DNA of 43,724 nucleotides from a virus, in IMG/VR virus record IMGVR_UViG_3300020470_005312, positions 1 through 43,724 of that record; one strand, 5' to 3'. Below, in pieces: positions 18,010 to 26,712 of the stretch (the stretch's first letter is position 1; the number at the start of each line of letters is the position of its first letter). The translations under genes were made by a program, and so were the position numbers. Below the pieces are notes generated by a model. It had not been told where the DNA came from. It saw nothing but the letters and a program-made list of their open reading frames with translations, and did not search any database.

Positions 18010-18483
18010 TTACTCCTCGTCTATTACTATAACTTCCAAAGAATCTAAATAATGATTATTATACTCATCTGTATATCCAGCATATACTTTTACGGTATCA
18101 TTAACAAATTCTGACCAAGCTCCCAACACAGTATGAGCCTCTCCAAACTCATCCGTGTAAGAAGCTTCATTTACTAAATTAATCCATTGATTGCCCATCC
18201 ATATTTCTTTATTTGATATCCACGCTACTTTTTGATAATGAGTAGGTGAACCTGTATTAGCGGTAAGTGTAGTAAATGTTTGATTGTAACTATTTAAAAA
18301 TTCCATAATATAATAACCATTTTCATCCATTGGTAAATAAGATTCCAAAACTAAAAAATAATCAACTTCTGTAGTTTGTTCCTCTTCTTCTAATTCCCAT
18401 AACACAGGTTCAACAATATTTTGATTGTCACAACCTGTAGTTAATACACTTATAAATATAACCAAAAATAAATTTTTTACCAT
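18010..18483 (-). CDS. Phage-encoded lipoprotein, 157 aa
   Basis: Residues 1-17 are a short lipoprotein signal peptide: Lys3, hydrophobic core L5-L14, then T-T-G before C18, the predicted lipidated cysteine. Position -3 is Thr, which is not the usual Leu. Asp19 follows the cysteine; in enterobacteria Asp at +2 retains lipoproteins in the inner membrane. The mature part (about 140 aa) is acidic and beta-rich with several Tyr/Trp and no more cysteines; no family recognised. The gene overlaps the upstream 51-aa gene by 7 bases. Phage lipoproteins are known in superinfection exclusion and host-surface modification, which would fit. That function is inference; the lipobox call is fairly firm. Confidence 0.75.
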   Translation of the reverse strand: MVKNLFLVIFISVLTTGCDNQNIVEPVLWELEEEEQTTEVDYFLVLESYLPMDENGYYIMEFLNSYNQTFTTLTANTGSPTHYQKVAWISNKEIWMGNQWINLVNEASYTDEFGEAHTVLGAWSEFVNDTVKVYAGYTDEYNNHYLDSLEVIVIDEE

Positions 18484-18632
18484 TTATTCTTCCTTTTTTT
18501 ACGATATTCTGATTGTTTTTTAGATTTTTTGTAACCTTTTCTTTGTTTTCGTGGTTTTTGTGGTTTTTTCTTTTTTCTAAAACCGCCTCTATGTTCTTCG
18601 TTTTCCCAATCTTTGGGGTCTATATTACTCAT
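18477..18632 (-). CDS. Very basic small protein, 51 aa
   Basis: A short frame, M-S-N-I-D-P-K-D-W-E-N-E-E-H-R-G-G-F, then nearly continuous Lys/Arg/Gln to the end. Its start overlaps the previous gene by 8 bases and its stop overlaps the lipoprotein start by 7, matching the spacing style of the operon. The composition resembles a ribosomal-protein-like or nucleic-acid-binding tail. No family recognised, but the gene fills an otherwise empty gap and is likely real. Confidence 0.55.
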   Translation of the reverse strand: MSNIDPKDWENEEHRGGFRKKKKPQKPRKQRKGYKKSKKQSEYRKKRKNKW

Positions 18633-18804
18633 TGTTTTTTAATGATTCCTCTATTTTATTGTTTCTGGTATGAAAATATAATTTCGTTTCTAATTCACTC
18701 AATTCATCTCTCATACCTTCTAAAGCCCATCCATCCCAATATCCTTCGTGTGCGATTTCGGTCTTTAAGTATTTTATTCTCTTTATTACTTTATCAATTT
18801 TCAT
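18625..18804 (-). CDS. Small coiled-coil hypothetical protein, 59 aa
   Basis: First gene of the small-gene operon. The ATG at 18804 is chosen over an in-frame TTG 15 bases upstream because GGAG (18817-18814) sits nine bases before it. The sequence is a heptad-like helix (I-D-K-V-I-K-R-I-K-Y-L-K, then M-R-D-E-L-S-E-L-E-T-K-L) around H-E-G-Y-W-D-G-W. It lies directly behind the promoter-like element at 18818-18850. Function unknown. Confidence 0.6.
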   Translation of the reverse strand: MKIDKVIKRIKYLKTEIAHEGYWDGWALEGMRDELSELETKLYFHTRNNKIEESLKNNE

Positions 18805-18817
18805 ATGTATTATCTCC

Positions 18818-18850
18818 AATATACGAATTTTTTAGTATATAAGTCAAGCT
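18818..18850 (-). promoter_or_regulatory. Promoter-like element, copy 1
   Basis: The minus strand reads AAGCTTGACTTATATAC, then a short spacer, then TTCGTATATT. It starts immediately after the stop codon of the 721-aa gene and precedes the small-gene operon. TTGACT (18847-18842) and TATATT (18823-18818) are 18 bases apart, like a sigma-70 promoter. That -10 would start the transcript past the GGAG, so TATATA within 18840-18833 may be the functional -10. The same element recurs at 41464-41497 with the same spacing, which argues against chance. Confidence 0.55.
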
Positions 18851-21016
18851 TTATTTTAACCAACCATAAATTTTCATACAACAAGTATGTAATACACCAT
18901 CTTTATCTAACAATGGATTTTGATGAAAGCCTTTACCATCATCATATTTTATATATTTCATATCTACACTGTTTTCTTCCATATTTACCATACAATCAAA
19001 CCAAAGAGGATGTTCTTCATTACATTCCGATGGTTTATCAAGAACAACATCACCTTGAGGTTTATCGTTTTCATCCCAATACCAACAACAAGAATTAGAT
19101 TCATTTTTATAATTAATAGAAGCATTGTTTTCATTATAACATTCTTTATCATTTTTTTTACTACCACAAGGCCAATTTGCTCTTGGATTATAATTAGCCG
19201 CTAATTTATCAGTACAACCACATATACATCCAGAGTCAGTTGGTCTTTTACATGTACACATTGAGTTGTCACCAAAACATACACCACATTCATCTTTCTG
19301 TAAATCAGTACAACATTGTAGTTCTTTGGTAAAAGGATTATCTGAATAATATGAATCTCCGTCACATAAACCTGCACAATCAACATAATTAGATGGACAC
19401 CCAAGATTATCTGAATTTGATTGAACAAAACATTCAGAACAAACACCATCAGTTATTTCACTACAATATGCTCTTGTTCTTCCACTCTGTATTTGATTTA
19501 CACACATCGTATATGTAAATTGTGAATCACCTACACCATCACAATTATTATCAAAATAAACAACTCTTAAATGTTCTTGTGGACAACATCCTGCATCAGG
19601 ATTAATTACACCAATGTTAGTTGTATTTGAGTTATAACCCCAATCTACACCATTACCTCCACAAACACCACATTCATCAAATACATTTTCATTACAATCA
19701 CACCAATCATAATCTCTCGGATACCAGCAAGAACCATCATCTGTATTAGCCATCGTCCAGTAATTACATGCCTCTCGGTCAGTACATCCAGATATAACTA
19801 CATCAGGATTTACATAATTTGACCCATCAGACCATCCAGAACAACATTGTCTACAACAATATGGTAAACTTTGTTGTGGGTTACTTACATCGAATGTAAA
19901 ACAAGATGCACAATTAAAAATATTACAATTACAATCCAAAGGCTGTATAACCCCATAATCTACACAATCTCTAGTGTCATAAACACATTGTCTGTCGTTA
20001 CCTCTGCATAAGATTCCATTTAATCCATCACATACAAGTCTTCTACCATCGGAAGTATCCAATCCGCTTTCTTCTATAAAATCATTGGTACACATTCCTT
20101 GAACCCCCAATGTAACTTCAACACCATCACCATTAAGTGCCGTAGCTTTTATCCTTTGGTTTTGAATACATAAATTAAACAAATTGTTATTTCCAGATAA
20201 CTGCGGTATTACATTTTCAATTCTCAAAAATTTTCTGTAGTCACTACCTTGAAAAACATCTTCGTGGTCTGTTTCGACTAACGAACGGTCTCTCACCCAT
20301 CCAAATGTTCCATTTCCCCTACTACTCCCCAATATAGAAAAAGTAGGTGATTGAAGTGAATACATATGTTCTGGAATATTCCAATTTTCTAAATCATTTT
20401 CATTTATACAAACTTTATTAAAATGAAAATCTGGAAGATATTGTGGATTACCATATCCAATTTCAAAATAGGTCTCTGGGTCGTGGATAGTAGGAACAAA
20501 AGTACACCACACTGTATGAGTAGAGTGAATGTTAGAAGCAATTTCAAACGGACTATTACCTGACCTTATCATTTGAGGTATTGTGCCTGATGGCCATTGT
20601 TCATCAGGTAATCCTCTTATTTCAGGAATGTTATTTCCCCATTTTGTTTTTAGTATCTTGTTCCATACATTTACATTTTTTAATTTTAAAAATTCAGGTA
20701 AATCAATTTGAACCGAAGATAAATTTACTTCAGCATCAGAACCATCGGATGTTTCATATTTGATAAAAATATCTAATGAATAAATGTTTTGACCACTATC
20801 AAGAGTAGAAGTAACTGGATTGTATCCATCAACATACCCATCCCTAACTAATGGATGACGATGTAATACTGGATAGAATTTTAGAACACCCTCTCTATTT
20901 CTATTATCTCTACCCGTAGAATCTCTAACACCTTGTTTTCTTAATTCCAAAGGGGCATTCGTATTTCTTGAAAGTGATGTTCCTTTTCTTTTGATGAAAT
21001 CAGTAATTTTAGTCAA
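18851..21016 (-). CDS. Cysteine-rich repeat protein, 721 aa, putative virion fibre or adhesin
   Basis: Start is TTG at 21016, with GGAG seven bases before it and no ATG nearby. The first 300 residues have few cysteines and contain beta-rich segments (G-Y-N-P-V-T-S-T-L-D-S and Y-S-L-D-I-F-I-K-Y). This part may be the attachment or folding domain. From about residue 305 the protein is cysteine-rich, with G-C-T-D-R-E-A-C-N-Y near 407, D-E-C-G-V-C-G-G-N-G near 450, D-E-C-G-V-C-F-G-D-N near 590 and G-C-T-D-K-L-A-A-N-Y near 605. These units match those of the 1521-aa and giant proteins. It is separated from them by the small-gene operon and lies directly downstream of the glycan genes. A late-promoter-like TATAAATA precedes it. 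Virion location is inferred. Confidence 0.82.
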   Translation of the reverse strand: MTKITDFIKRKGTSLSRNTNAPLELRKQGVRDSTGRDNRNREGVLKFYPVLHRHPLVRDGYVDGYNPVTSTLDSGQNIYSLDIFIKYETSDGSDAEVNLSSVQIDLPEFLKLKNVNVWNKILKTKWGNNIPEIRGLPDEQWPSGTIPQMIRSGNSPFEIASNIHSTHTVWCTFVPTIHDPETYFEIGYGNPQYLPDFHFNKVCINENDLENWNIPEHMYSLQSPTFSILGSSRGNGTFGWVRDRSLVETDHEDVFQGSDYRKFLRIENVIPQLSGNNNLFNLCIQNQRIKATALNGDGVEVTLGVQGMCTNDFIEESGLDTSDGRRLVCDGLNGILCRGNDRQCVYDTRDCVDYGVIQPLDCNCNIFNCASCFTFDVSNPQQSLPYCCRQCCSGWSDGSNYVNPDVVISGCTDREACNYWTMANTDDGSCWYPRDYDWCDCNENVFDECGVCGGNGVDWGYNSNTTNIGVINPDAGCCPQEHLRVVYFDNNCDGVGDSQFTYTMCVNQIQSGRTRAYCSEITDGVCSECFVQSNSDNLGCPSNYVDCAGLCDGDSYYSDNPFTKELQCCTDLQKDECGVCFGDNSMCTCKRPTDSGCICGCTDKLAANYNPRANWPCGSKKNDKECYNENNASINYKNESNSCCWYWDENDKPQGDVVLDKPSECNEEHPLWFDCMVNMEENSVDMKYIKYDDGKGFHQNPLLDKDGVLHTCCMKIYGWLK

Positions 21017-21034
21017 TTGTATACTCCAATAATA

Positions 21035-21042
21035 TATTTATA
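21035..21042 (-). promoter_or_regulatory. T4-late-like promoter octamer TATAAATA
   Basis: The minus strand reads TATAAATA in the 37-base gap between the glycosyltransferase gene and the 721-aa gene, 7 bases before the GGAG of the latter. It matches the T4 late promoter -10 consensus exactly. The distance to the Shine-Dalgarno is short, and the gap is AT-rich, so chance is possible. The placement before a presumed structural gene supports it. Confidence 0.4.
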
Positions 21043-21053
21043 AATATTGAAAT

Positions 21054-22247
21054 TTACTCTTTATCTACATAGATTATTTTGTTTTCACATACAATATTAT
21101 CTTCAGAAATGTCAGTTAATGAACGAATGTTTAATCTAAAAATATCATACTGCATTTCTCCAACATCACCACTATCATTTAGAATATCTGGAAGTCTTTG
21201 AAGAAAAGCTAATCTATCTTGATTCATTTGATTAACATCAAATTCAACGACAATATCATTTGATATTTTACTTTCACTTTTTACTCTTTCATTCAAATCA
21301 AAAATAGTTTTATCTTGTTCTTCTGCTATGTAATCTAATATTAGTTTTCTATCTTCAAGATATATAGTAGAACACCAGGGTTCTAAAAATCTCAAGGATT
21401 CTAAATGACAATTTTTGGCTATAAATCCGATGTTATATTTTTTAGGAATAACCATATCTCTATTATCATCCCAAACTGTTCCTGGCCATACACCCCATTT
21501 TCTTACAAAATTTCTAAGTGATTTTTCATACTGACCATCTACATCTACCTTAATGTCATCAGTTTCTCTCATTCTAACACTTTTACTTGGCATATGATAA
21601 ACAGCAGTTTCAAATAATTGACAATATTTACCACCAGCCATTTTTACTCTTAAATAAAAATCGTCATCGTCTACCATATATTTTAAAAACAATGTATCGT
21701 TTCCACCTATTTCATTATAAAGTTTTTTAGTGGTCATCCAGGGAAAAAACATTCTCTGTTCAGTTCTACCTTTATTGTCCTCTGTGTTTTTTTCACTCCA
21801 TTTCAAAAAACCACCTTCATCAAAATCTTCTGATTTAGTTCCAAAGTCTACTAACTCCTTATCAACTGATGGAGGATATCCAACATTAGGTTCAACTCTC
21901 AATGGTGTGATAAAATCATATTCTTCCATATACTTCAACATAATTTCATCAAATTTTGGTGGAATGTACATATCACTATGAACCATACAAACTATTTCAT
22001 TTGAAGCCAATTCAACCATTTTATTATAAGAATATGCTATTCCTACATTTTCTTCATTTCTGTGGATTTTTAAATTATTATCTTTTTTAGATAAGTCTTT
22101 TATAAGTTCCCAAGTTCCATCTTCAGAACCATCATCTAATAGTACAATCTCATGTACATATCCTAAATTTTTTCTTATTGAATTATAACACCATTCTGTG
22201 TATTTTTTAGCATTATAATTTGTTATTATAAAACTTATATTATCCAT
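21054..22247 (-). CDS. Family 2 glycosyltransferase, 397 aa
   Basis: GT-A fold enzyme expected to transfer a sugar from a nucleotide donor. The N-terminus I-S-F-I-I-T-N-Y-N-A-K-K-Y is followed by L-L-D-D-G-S-E-D-G-T (Asp pair for the nucleotide) and M-V-H-S-D-M, the variant DXD metal site near residue 94. The remaining 200 residues are unlike other GT2 enzymes and may bind the acceptor. ATG 22247 is preferred over an upstream TTG because GGAG lies seven bases before it; the gene then overlaps its upstream paralogue by 8 bases. Last gene of the glycan island before the 721-aa cysteine-rich protein. Confidence 0.88.
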   Translation of the reverse strand: MDNISFIITNYNAKKYTEWCYNSIRKNLGYVHEIVLLDDGSEDGTWELIKDLSKKDNNLKIHRNEENVGIAYSYNKMVELASNEIVCMVHSDMYIPPKFDEIMLKYMEEYDFITPLRVEPNVGYPPSVDKELVDFGTKSEDFDEGGFLKWSEKNTEDNKGRTEQRMFFPWMTTKKLYNEIGGNDTLFLKYMVDDDDFYLRVKMAGGKYCQLFETAVYHMPSKSVRMRETDDIKVDVDGQYEKSLRNFVRKWGVWPGTVWDDNRDMVIPKKYNIGFIAKNCHLESLRFLEPWCSTIYLEDRKLILDYIAEEQDKTIFDLNERVKSESKISNDIVVEFDVNQMNQDRLAFLQRLPDILNDSGDVGEMQYDIFRLNIRSLTDISEDNIVCENKIIYVDKE

Positions 22248-23535
22248 TTTCAAACTCCAATTTGTTTATTGACGGATTACTTACTTTTATGTAATCATCT
22301 ATGTTATTTACTTTATTAGTTAAATGTATTTGAAATACATCAGAGTGATAATATCCACAATCAGTATCATTAATAAAATTATTTAACTGTCCAAAAAATA
22401 AAGCATTCTCATTTGTTATATCATTTAATTTAAAGTCTATTAATACATCATCATTTTCTATTTCAATTCCATCACTTATAATAAATTTATCTTTTATGTT
22501 ATCTATATTTATATACTGATAATGATTTTTCCAAAAATCTTTTCCATAATTACCAAACCCTAATCTCCAATTAACATGCATATGTTCATCCTTTTGGTGA
22601 TGTAAAACATGGTCTACTAATATTGGATTATCTATATAAATTTTATCAAAAAATGGTTCTATTTTTAAAAGAGTCATCCAATCAGATAAAATATCCGTAT
22701 GTATATTTGCAGTTGTTTTATATCTGAATGTTGGTCTGTCAAATCCAGGATGATATCTCCATCTTCTTATAAATTTTCGAGTTTCATATTTATCAGCTCT
22801 CGATTGACATTCAACTATCAGATTAGACTCATTAGTATTATCATACCAAGTTTCTCCACGAGATGAAACACAAGTAAAGTGATAAATTAAAGCTGACCAA
22901 ACAGTTTTAGCATTTATTCCAGCTAGTTTAAATCTGTTAGAAATATCCAAATCTTCTTTACCCCATCTAAATGCAGTATCAAACCCTCCAACTTTATCCC
23001 AATTTTTTTTGTAAGTAATCCAAGGCAATCCAAAAAATTCTGATATATCATCTTTTTTATTTTTTTCACAAAATTCATTAAACTCATCAAATTTAAATTC
23101 TTCGGGAGTTAACCCAAAATTTTCTGTATATTTATCAGGACTACTGGTGTGTAGTGGAGGTTCTATTCTAGCACCTGATAAAACTTTATTTTCTTCCATA
23201 TTTTCGATAATGTGAAAATCAAAGTCTTTACCTATAACCATATCAGATTGTATCAATGCAACTATTTCGTTGTTCGCCAGACTAAACATATAATTTGAGT
23301 TTGCTTGATATCCTACTGGATTGCCAGTATTATTGTTAATGATATTAAATTTAAATCTATTAAATTTATTTTTATTATTTTTTAACCATTCAAAAGTTCC
23401 TTGATTATCACTATCTACAAATATAATTATTTCGTGATTATCATATCGAAGATTCTTGTCCATTGACTTCAACAAAAGTTTTATATATTCTAATTCATTT
23501 TTAGCTGTATTTATACAAAAACTTATTTTTTCCAT
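22240..23535 (-). CDS. Family 2 glycosyltransferase, 431 aa
   Basis: Paralogue in layout of the following gene. It has an N-terminal I-S-F-C-I-N-T-A, I-I-I-F-V-D-S-D-N-Q-G-T as the nucleotide-binding loop, and A-L-I-Q-S-D-M-V-I as the metal-binding motif (near residue 95). G-G-F-D-T-A-F-R-W-G-K-E-D-L-D (about 188-202) matches the GT2 acceptor/catalytic loop with G-x-E-D. A unique C-terminal region of about 150 residues follows. It overlaps the SDR gene by 13 bases. The donor is unknown; the neighbouring Gmd, Fcl and dehydrase genes make a deoxysugar plausible. Confidence 0.88.
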   Translation of the reverse strand: MEKISFCINTAKNELEYIKLLLKSMDKNLRYDNHEIIIFVDSDNQGTFEWLKNNKNKFNRFKFNIINNNTGNPVGYQANSNYMFSLANNEIVALIQSDMVIGKDFDFHIIENMEENKVLSGARIEPPLHTSSPDKYTENFGLTPEEFKFDEFNEFCEKNKKDDISEFFGLPWITYKKNWDKVGGFDTAFRWGKEDLDISNRFKLAGINAKTVWSALIYHFTCVSSRGETWYDNTNESNLIVECQSRADKYETRKFIRRWRYHPGFDRPTFRYKTTANIHTDILSDWMTLLKIEPFFDKIYIDNPILVDHVLHHQKDEHMHVNWRLGFGNYGKDFWKNHYQYINIDNIKDKFIISDGIEIENDDVLIDFKLNDITNENALFFGQLNNFINDTDCGYYHSDVFQIHLTNKVNNIDDYIKVSNPSINKLEFENG

Positions 23536-24368
23536 ATTTCATAGACTCCTTCTATAGATTTTTGTAAACCATCAAACTCTAAACCCAATAGTGATAATCT
23601 ATGACAACTACCACAATAGGGCATATCCATTCCTTCTTTAATTATATTTATTTTAGATTTTCTATCTGATAGATTATTTATAATTTTAGCCACATCTAAC
23701 AAAGTGTGTTTTTCCTCGTAACACATATTATAGTCTTTATAAACTAATTCGTTTACATCCTTATTTATAATATGATTGACTACTTTATATAAATCGTCAG
23801 CACCAAAGAAATCCATAACTCTATCTTGATATATTTCCATCGAATTTCCCAATAAATAATTATTTATATTGTTTTTAACCATTCTATCATTAGCTTCATA
23901 TTCACCAAACACATTAAAAATACGAAGAGTAATCACATTGTGTATAGTTTTAGCTCTTTTACCAATTAAATATTTTGAAAACCCATAATAATCAAGTGGA
24001 ATATTTTTATTATGGATTCCAAAATCTAATTCACTTGAGTTATCAACTCCTTTAGTTCTTTCAGTTTCTGCACCTGAACCAAAGTGTATCATCATTTTGT
24101 AATTGCTGTTGTGTTTAATTAAGTTCTCAAACATCAAAGAATTATTATAGACAACATCATATCCATCAGGTTTAGTTCTCCTACCACCACTTATAGCACA
24201 ATGAAGAACTACATCAACTTCGTTATTTTTAAAAAAGTTATCAACCTCATTTGGATTCAATATGTCTAAATTATCTCTATTAGTTTTATATAAATGATGG
24301 TCATTTTCTAATCTTGAAATTAACTCTTTTGCTATAAAACCATTTGAACCAGTAACTAATATTTTCAT
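23523..24368 (-). CDS. NAD(P)-dependent epimerase/reductase, extended SDR family, 281 aa
   Basis: Rossmann start with G-S-N-G-F-I-A at residues 7-13 and D-V-V-L-H-C-A-I-S-G-G after the fourth strand. The catalytic Y-G-F-S-K pair lies near residue 128, and F-N-V-F-G-E-Y follows. This is the outline of nucleotide-sugar 4-ketoreductases and epimerases. At 281 aa it is on the short side for extended SDRs. It shares a 4-base ATGA overlap with the ThDP enzyme upstream, so it may reduce that enzyme's product, as YerF is proposed to act after YerE in yersiniose synthesis. Specificity is inferred only. Confidence 0.85.
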   Translation of the reverse strand: MKILVTGSNGFIAKELISRLENDHHLYKTNRDNLDILNPNEVDNFFKNNEVDVVLHCAISGGRRTKPDGYDVVYNNSLMFENLIKHNSNYKMMIHFGSGAETERTKGVDNSSELDFGIHNKNIPLDYYGFSKYLIGKRAKTIHNVITLRIFNVFGEYEANDRMVKNNINNYLLGNSMEIYQDRVMDFFGADDLYKVVNHIINKDVNELVYKDYNMCYEEKHTLLDVAKIINNLSDRKSKINIIKEGMDMPYCGSCHRLSLLGLEFDGLQKSIEGVYEIWKK

Positions 24369-26197
24369 ATGTTATCAACTTCCCTTTTTATCTTTTCCAT
24401 TTCATTATCATCTAAATGTGGAAACATATCTTCTAAAGAAGTTGATACTATGTTACCCTCATCATCTTTTCTACTTTGTACACGAGGTAACAATAATTGA
24501 TTTTCAACCATCATTATTTCACATAACACAGAACCATTATAGTTTAAAACTTCATCGATATTATTTTCTAACTGATTGTTATTTTCAAACTTAAATGTTT
24601 TAAAACCATAAGCTTCAGCTATTTTTGTAAAATCTGGATTACTAACTCCACTTTCGTTATTAGAGCCAATGTACTTACCATTAAATAAATTATCTTGCAT
24701 CAAAGAAATAGCCAAGTATCCATTATTGTTCAATACAAATATCTTAATTGGTATTTTATGATGTATAACTGATTGTAGTTCTTGGATATTCATTTGTAAT
24801 CCACCATCTCCTGTTATCAAAATGATATCTTTATCAGGACAAGCGAAATGAGAACCAATAGCACCAGGTAATCCAAATCCCATTGAAGCCTGTGTACTTG
24901 ATGTAAACAATCTACTTTTTCCGTTCATCTTTAAAGATTGCATTGAACAAGTATAACTTGTACCCATATCCGTAACAACAATATCGTCTTTTAATTTATC
25001 TGACAAAACTTCCATAAAATAAAAAGAATTGATTCTATCTTTATTTTTTTTATATTCAGGTTGGAAGACTGGATATTTTGATTTCCACTCTTGGGTTTTA
25101 TTTACCCACTCACTATGACTAGTAAGTCTCGTATTTTGTTCTATTTCAACATTTTCTAATTTTGATAATATGTTATCAAAAAAATTATTTAAATCATCGT
25201 GTATTGGACAATCTATATTAAGAGTCGGTTTACTTAATTCATTTAAATCTACATCAACCATTATTTTTTTTGAATTGGGAGAAAATAAATCAGTTCTATA
25301 TCCAATGTTAGGAATTGATAAGCGACTACCTAAAATTAAAAGTAAGTCTGCATGCTGTATAGCAAGATTTGCCGCTCTCTCACCCAATAAACCAAAATTA
25401 CCAACAAACAAATTATCATCATCACTCACCAAATCTTTAGCAGTCCAAGTTGCAACTATCGGTATACCAAGTTCATCTTTTAACTTCAAAAATTTTTTTT
25501 CTGTCTTTGATAAATGTACACCATTTCCAACAACCATAATTGGTTTTTTAGATTTACTGATTGATTCTATAATTTCATTCATATCATCTTCATCTGTAAC
25601 ACTATATGTTAAATCCCAATATTCTTCAACAGATTCATCATAACCAATCAACTCGTCAATATCTATTTGAGCATTCTGTATATCTAATGGTATATCCAAC
25701 CAAACAGGTCCCATTCTACCAGTTGTAGCTTCGTGATATGCTTTCTCTAAATGATACTTAATGTCATTTGGGTTAGTAACTTGTACTGCATATTTAGTCA
25801 TTGATTTTACCACATCAATAATGTCACATTCTTGTACACCCAATTGTCTTAATTTTATATCATCAGGTAAACTACCTAATGACTGACCAGTTGGTACTTG
25901 TCCAGAAATAACAATCATTGGTATAGACTCACCATAAGCACCAGATACTCCTGTAATAGCATTCGTTGAACCAGGTCCGTTAGTCACTAAAACACATGCT
26001 GGTTTATTCATCAGTCTACCATACGATTCAGCGGCCATTGAACAAGCTTGTTCGTGATAACTACATACATATTTAAAATCATCTCTTTCTGCAACTGAAT
26101 TGAGTAAATGAGCCGCTGCACCACCTGATACTGAAAAAATGGTATCCATTCCCTCATTAGACATAAAATCAAATATATAATCAGATAATTTTATCAT
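24365..26197 (-). CDS. Thiamine-diphosphate enzyme, acetolactate-synthase/YerE-like, 610 aa
   Basis: Full-length acetohydroxyacid-synthase-type protein. V-S-G-G-A-A-A-H-L and H-E-Q (catalytic Glu at residue 49 from M-I-K-L) form the N-terminal PYR domain, followed by T-N-G-P-G-S-T-N-A-I-T-G. A central nucleotide-binding-like domain follows, then the ThDP site G-D-G-G near residue 465, ending N-N-N-G about 25 residues later. ATG 26197 replaces an in-frame TTG at 26215, giving an ATGA overlap with the HAD gene. No regulatory small subunit is nearby, arguing against amino-acid synthesis. YerE of Yersinia, from this family, adds a two-carbon unit from pyruvate to a 3,6-dideoxy-4-ketohexose; the RfbH-like enzyme nearby makes the same role plausible here. 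Confidence 0.88.
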   Translation of the reverse strand: MIKLSDYIFDFMSNEGMDTIFSVSGGAAAHLLNSVAERDDFKYVCSYHEQACSMAAESYGRLMNKPACVLVTNGPGSTNAITGVSGAYGESIPMIVISGQVPTGQSLGSLPDDIKLRQLGVQECDIIDVVKSMTKYAVQVTNPNDIKYHLEKAYHEATTGRMGPVWLDIPLDIQNAQIDIDELIGYDESVEEYWDLTYSVTDEDDMNEIIESISKSKKPIMVVGNGVHLSKTEKKFLKLKDELGIPIVATWTAKDLVSDDDNLFVGNFGLLGERAANLAIQHADLLLILGSRLSIPNIGYRTDLFSPNSKKIMVDVDLNELSKPTLNIDCPIHDDLNNFFDNILSKLENVEIEQNTRLTSHSEWVNKTQEWKSKYPVFQPEYKKNKDRINSFYFMEVLSDKLKDDIVVTDMGTSYTCSMQSLKMNGKSRLFTSSTQASMGFGLPGAIGSHFACPDKDIILITGDGGLQMNIQELQSVIHHKIPIKIFVLNNNGYLAISLMQDNLFNGKYIGSNNESGVSNPDFTKIAEAYGFKTFKFENNNQLENNIDEVLNYNGSVLCEIMMVENQLLLPRVQSRKDDEGNIVSTSLEDMFPHLDDNEMEKIKREVDNI

Positions 26198-26712
26198 AAC
26201 AAATCTTCCCAACAATCAAATCCATTTCGGTCTACCACTTTAACATCAGGTATTGTTTTAGCAGCTTTCAAATCTTTCTCCATATCATCAAAGAATACAC
26301 ACTTACCTATTTTAGATAAATGATTAGCCTTAACTTCATCTTTGTAAAATAATAATTTATGAAATGAAAAATAGTCATAGATTTCAAAGGATTGTAATAA
26401 CAAAACTGATGGTTGGTTTTCATACTCAAGATTGTATATACCACCCCTCGATATAAAACCAACTTTTTTATTTTTAGATTTTAGATACATTAAGACAGAA
26501 CGAATACCTGGTTGTAATACACATTCAGATTCACAATCATCTACAACTAAATCTTCATCAAATCTTTTCAATGGTTGTATCATCTGTTTAGCCCATATAG
26601 GTTCACCTTTTTTGGTATATGTGTCAAAGACAGTTCTATCCAAATCAAACATAAACACATCATGTTCTTTACACCATTCTTCTAAAACTCCATTTCCGTT
26701 ATAATTAATCAT
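26194..26712 (-). CDS. HAD-family phosphatase, 172 aa
   Basis: Motif I is M-F-D-L-D-R-T, with nucleophile D23 and acid/base D25. Motif II is the Ser of F-I-S-R-G (S89). A Lys lies near 124-128, and motif IV is F-F-D-D-M-E-K-D (D142, D143, D147). The size and lack of a large cap fit small sugar-phosphate or nucleotide phosphatases such as those in heptose and Kdo pathways. It overlaps the cupin gene by 8 bases and the ThDP gene by 4. The substrate is unknown; a sugar phosphate or a pathway intermediate is likely. Confidence 0.82.
   Translation of the reverse strand: MINYNGNGVLEEWCKEHDVFMFDLDRTVFDTYTKKGEPIWAKQMIQPLKRFDEDLVVDDCESECVLQPGIRSVLMYLKSKNKKVGFISRGGIYNLEYENQPSVLLLQSFEIYDYFSFHKLLFYKDEVKANHLSKIGKCVFFDDMEKDLKAAKTIPDVKVVDRNGFDCWEDLL

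Noticed and set aside
22248-22253. Upstream TTG start for the 397-aa glycosyltransferase
   Set aside because: GGAG is seven bases from the ATG at 22247, which suits that start and not the TTG.
25170-25643. A 157-aa plus-strand open frame
   Set aside because: Lies antisense within the ThDP enzyme, whose protein motifs fix the real frame.
26198-26215. TTG start for the ThDP enzyme
   Set aside because: The ATG at 26197 gives the usual ATGA overlap and matches the start of the fold.
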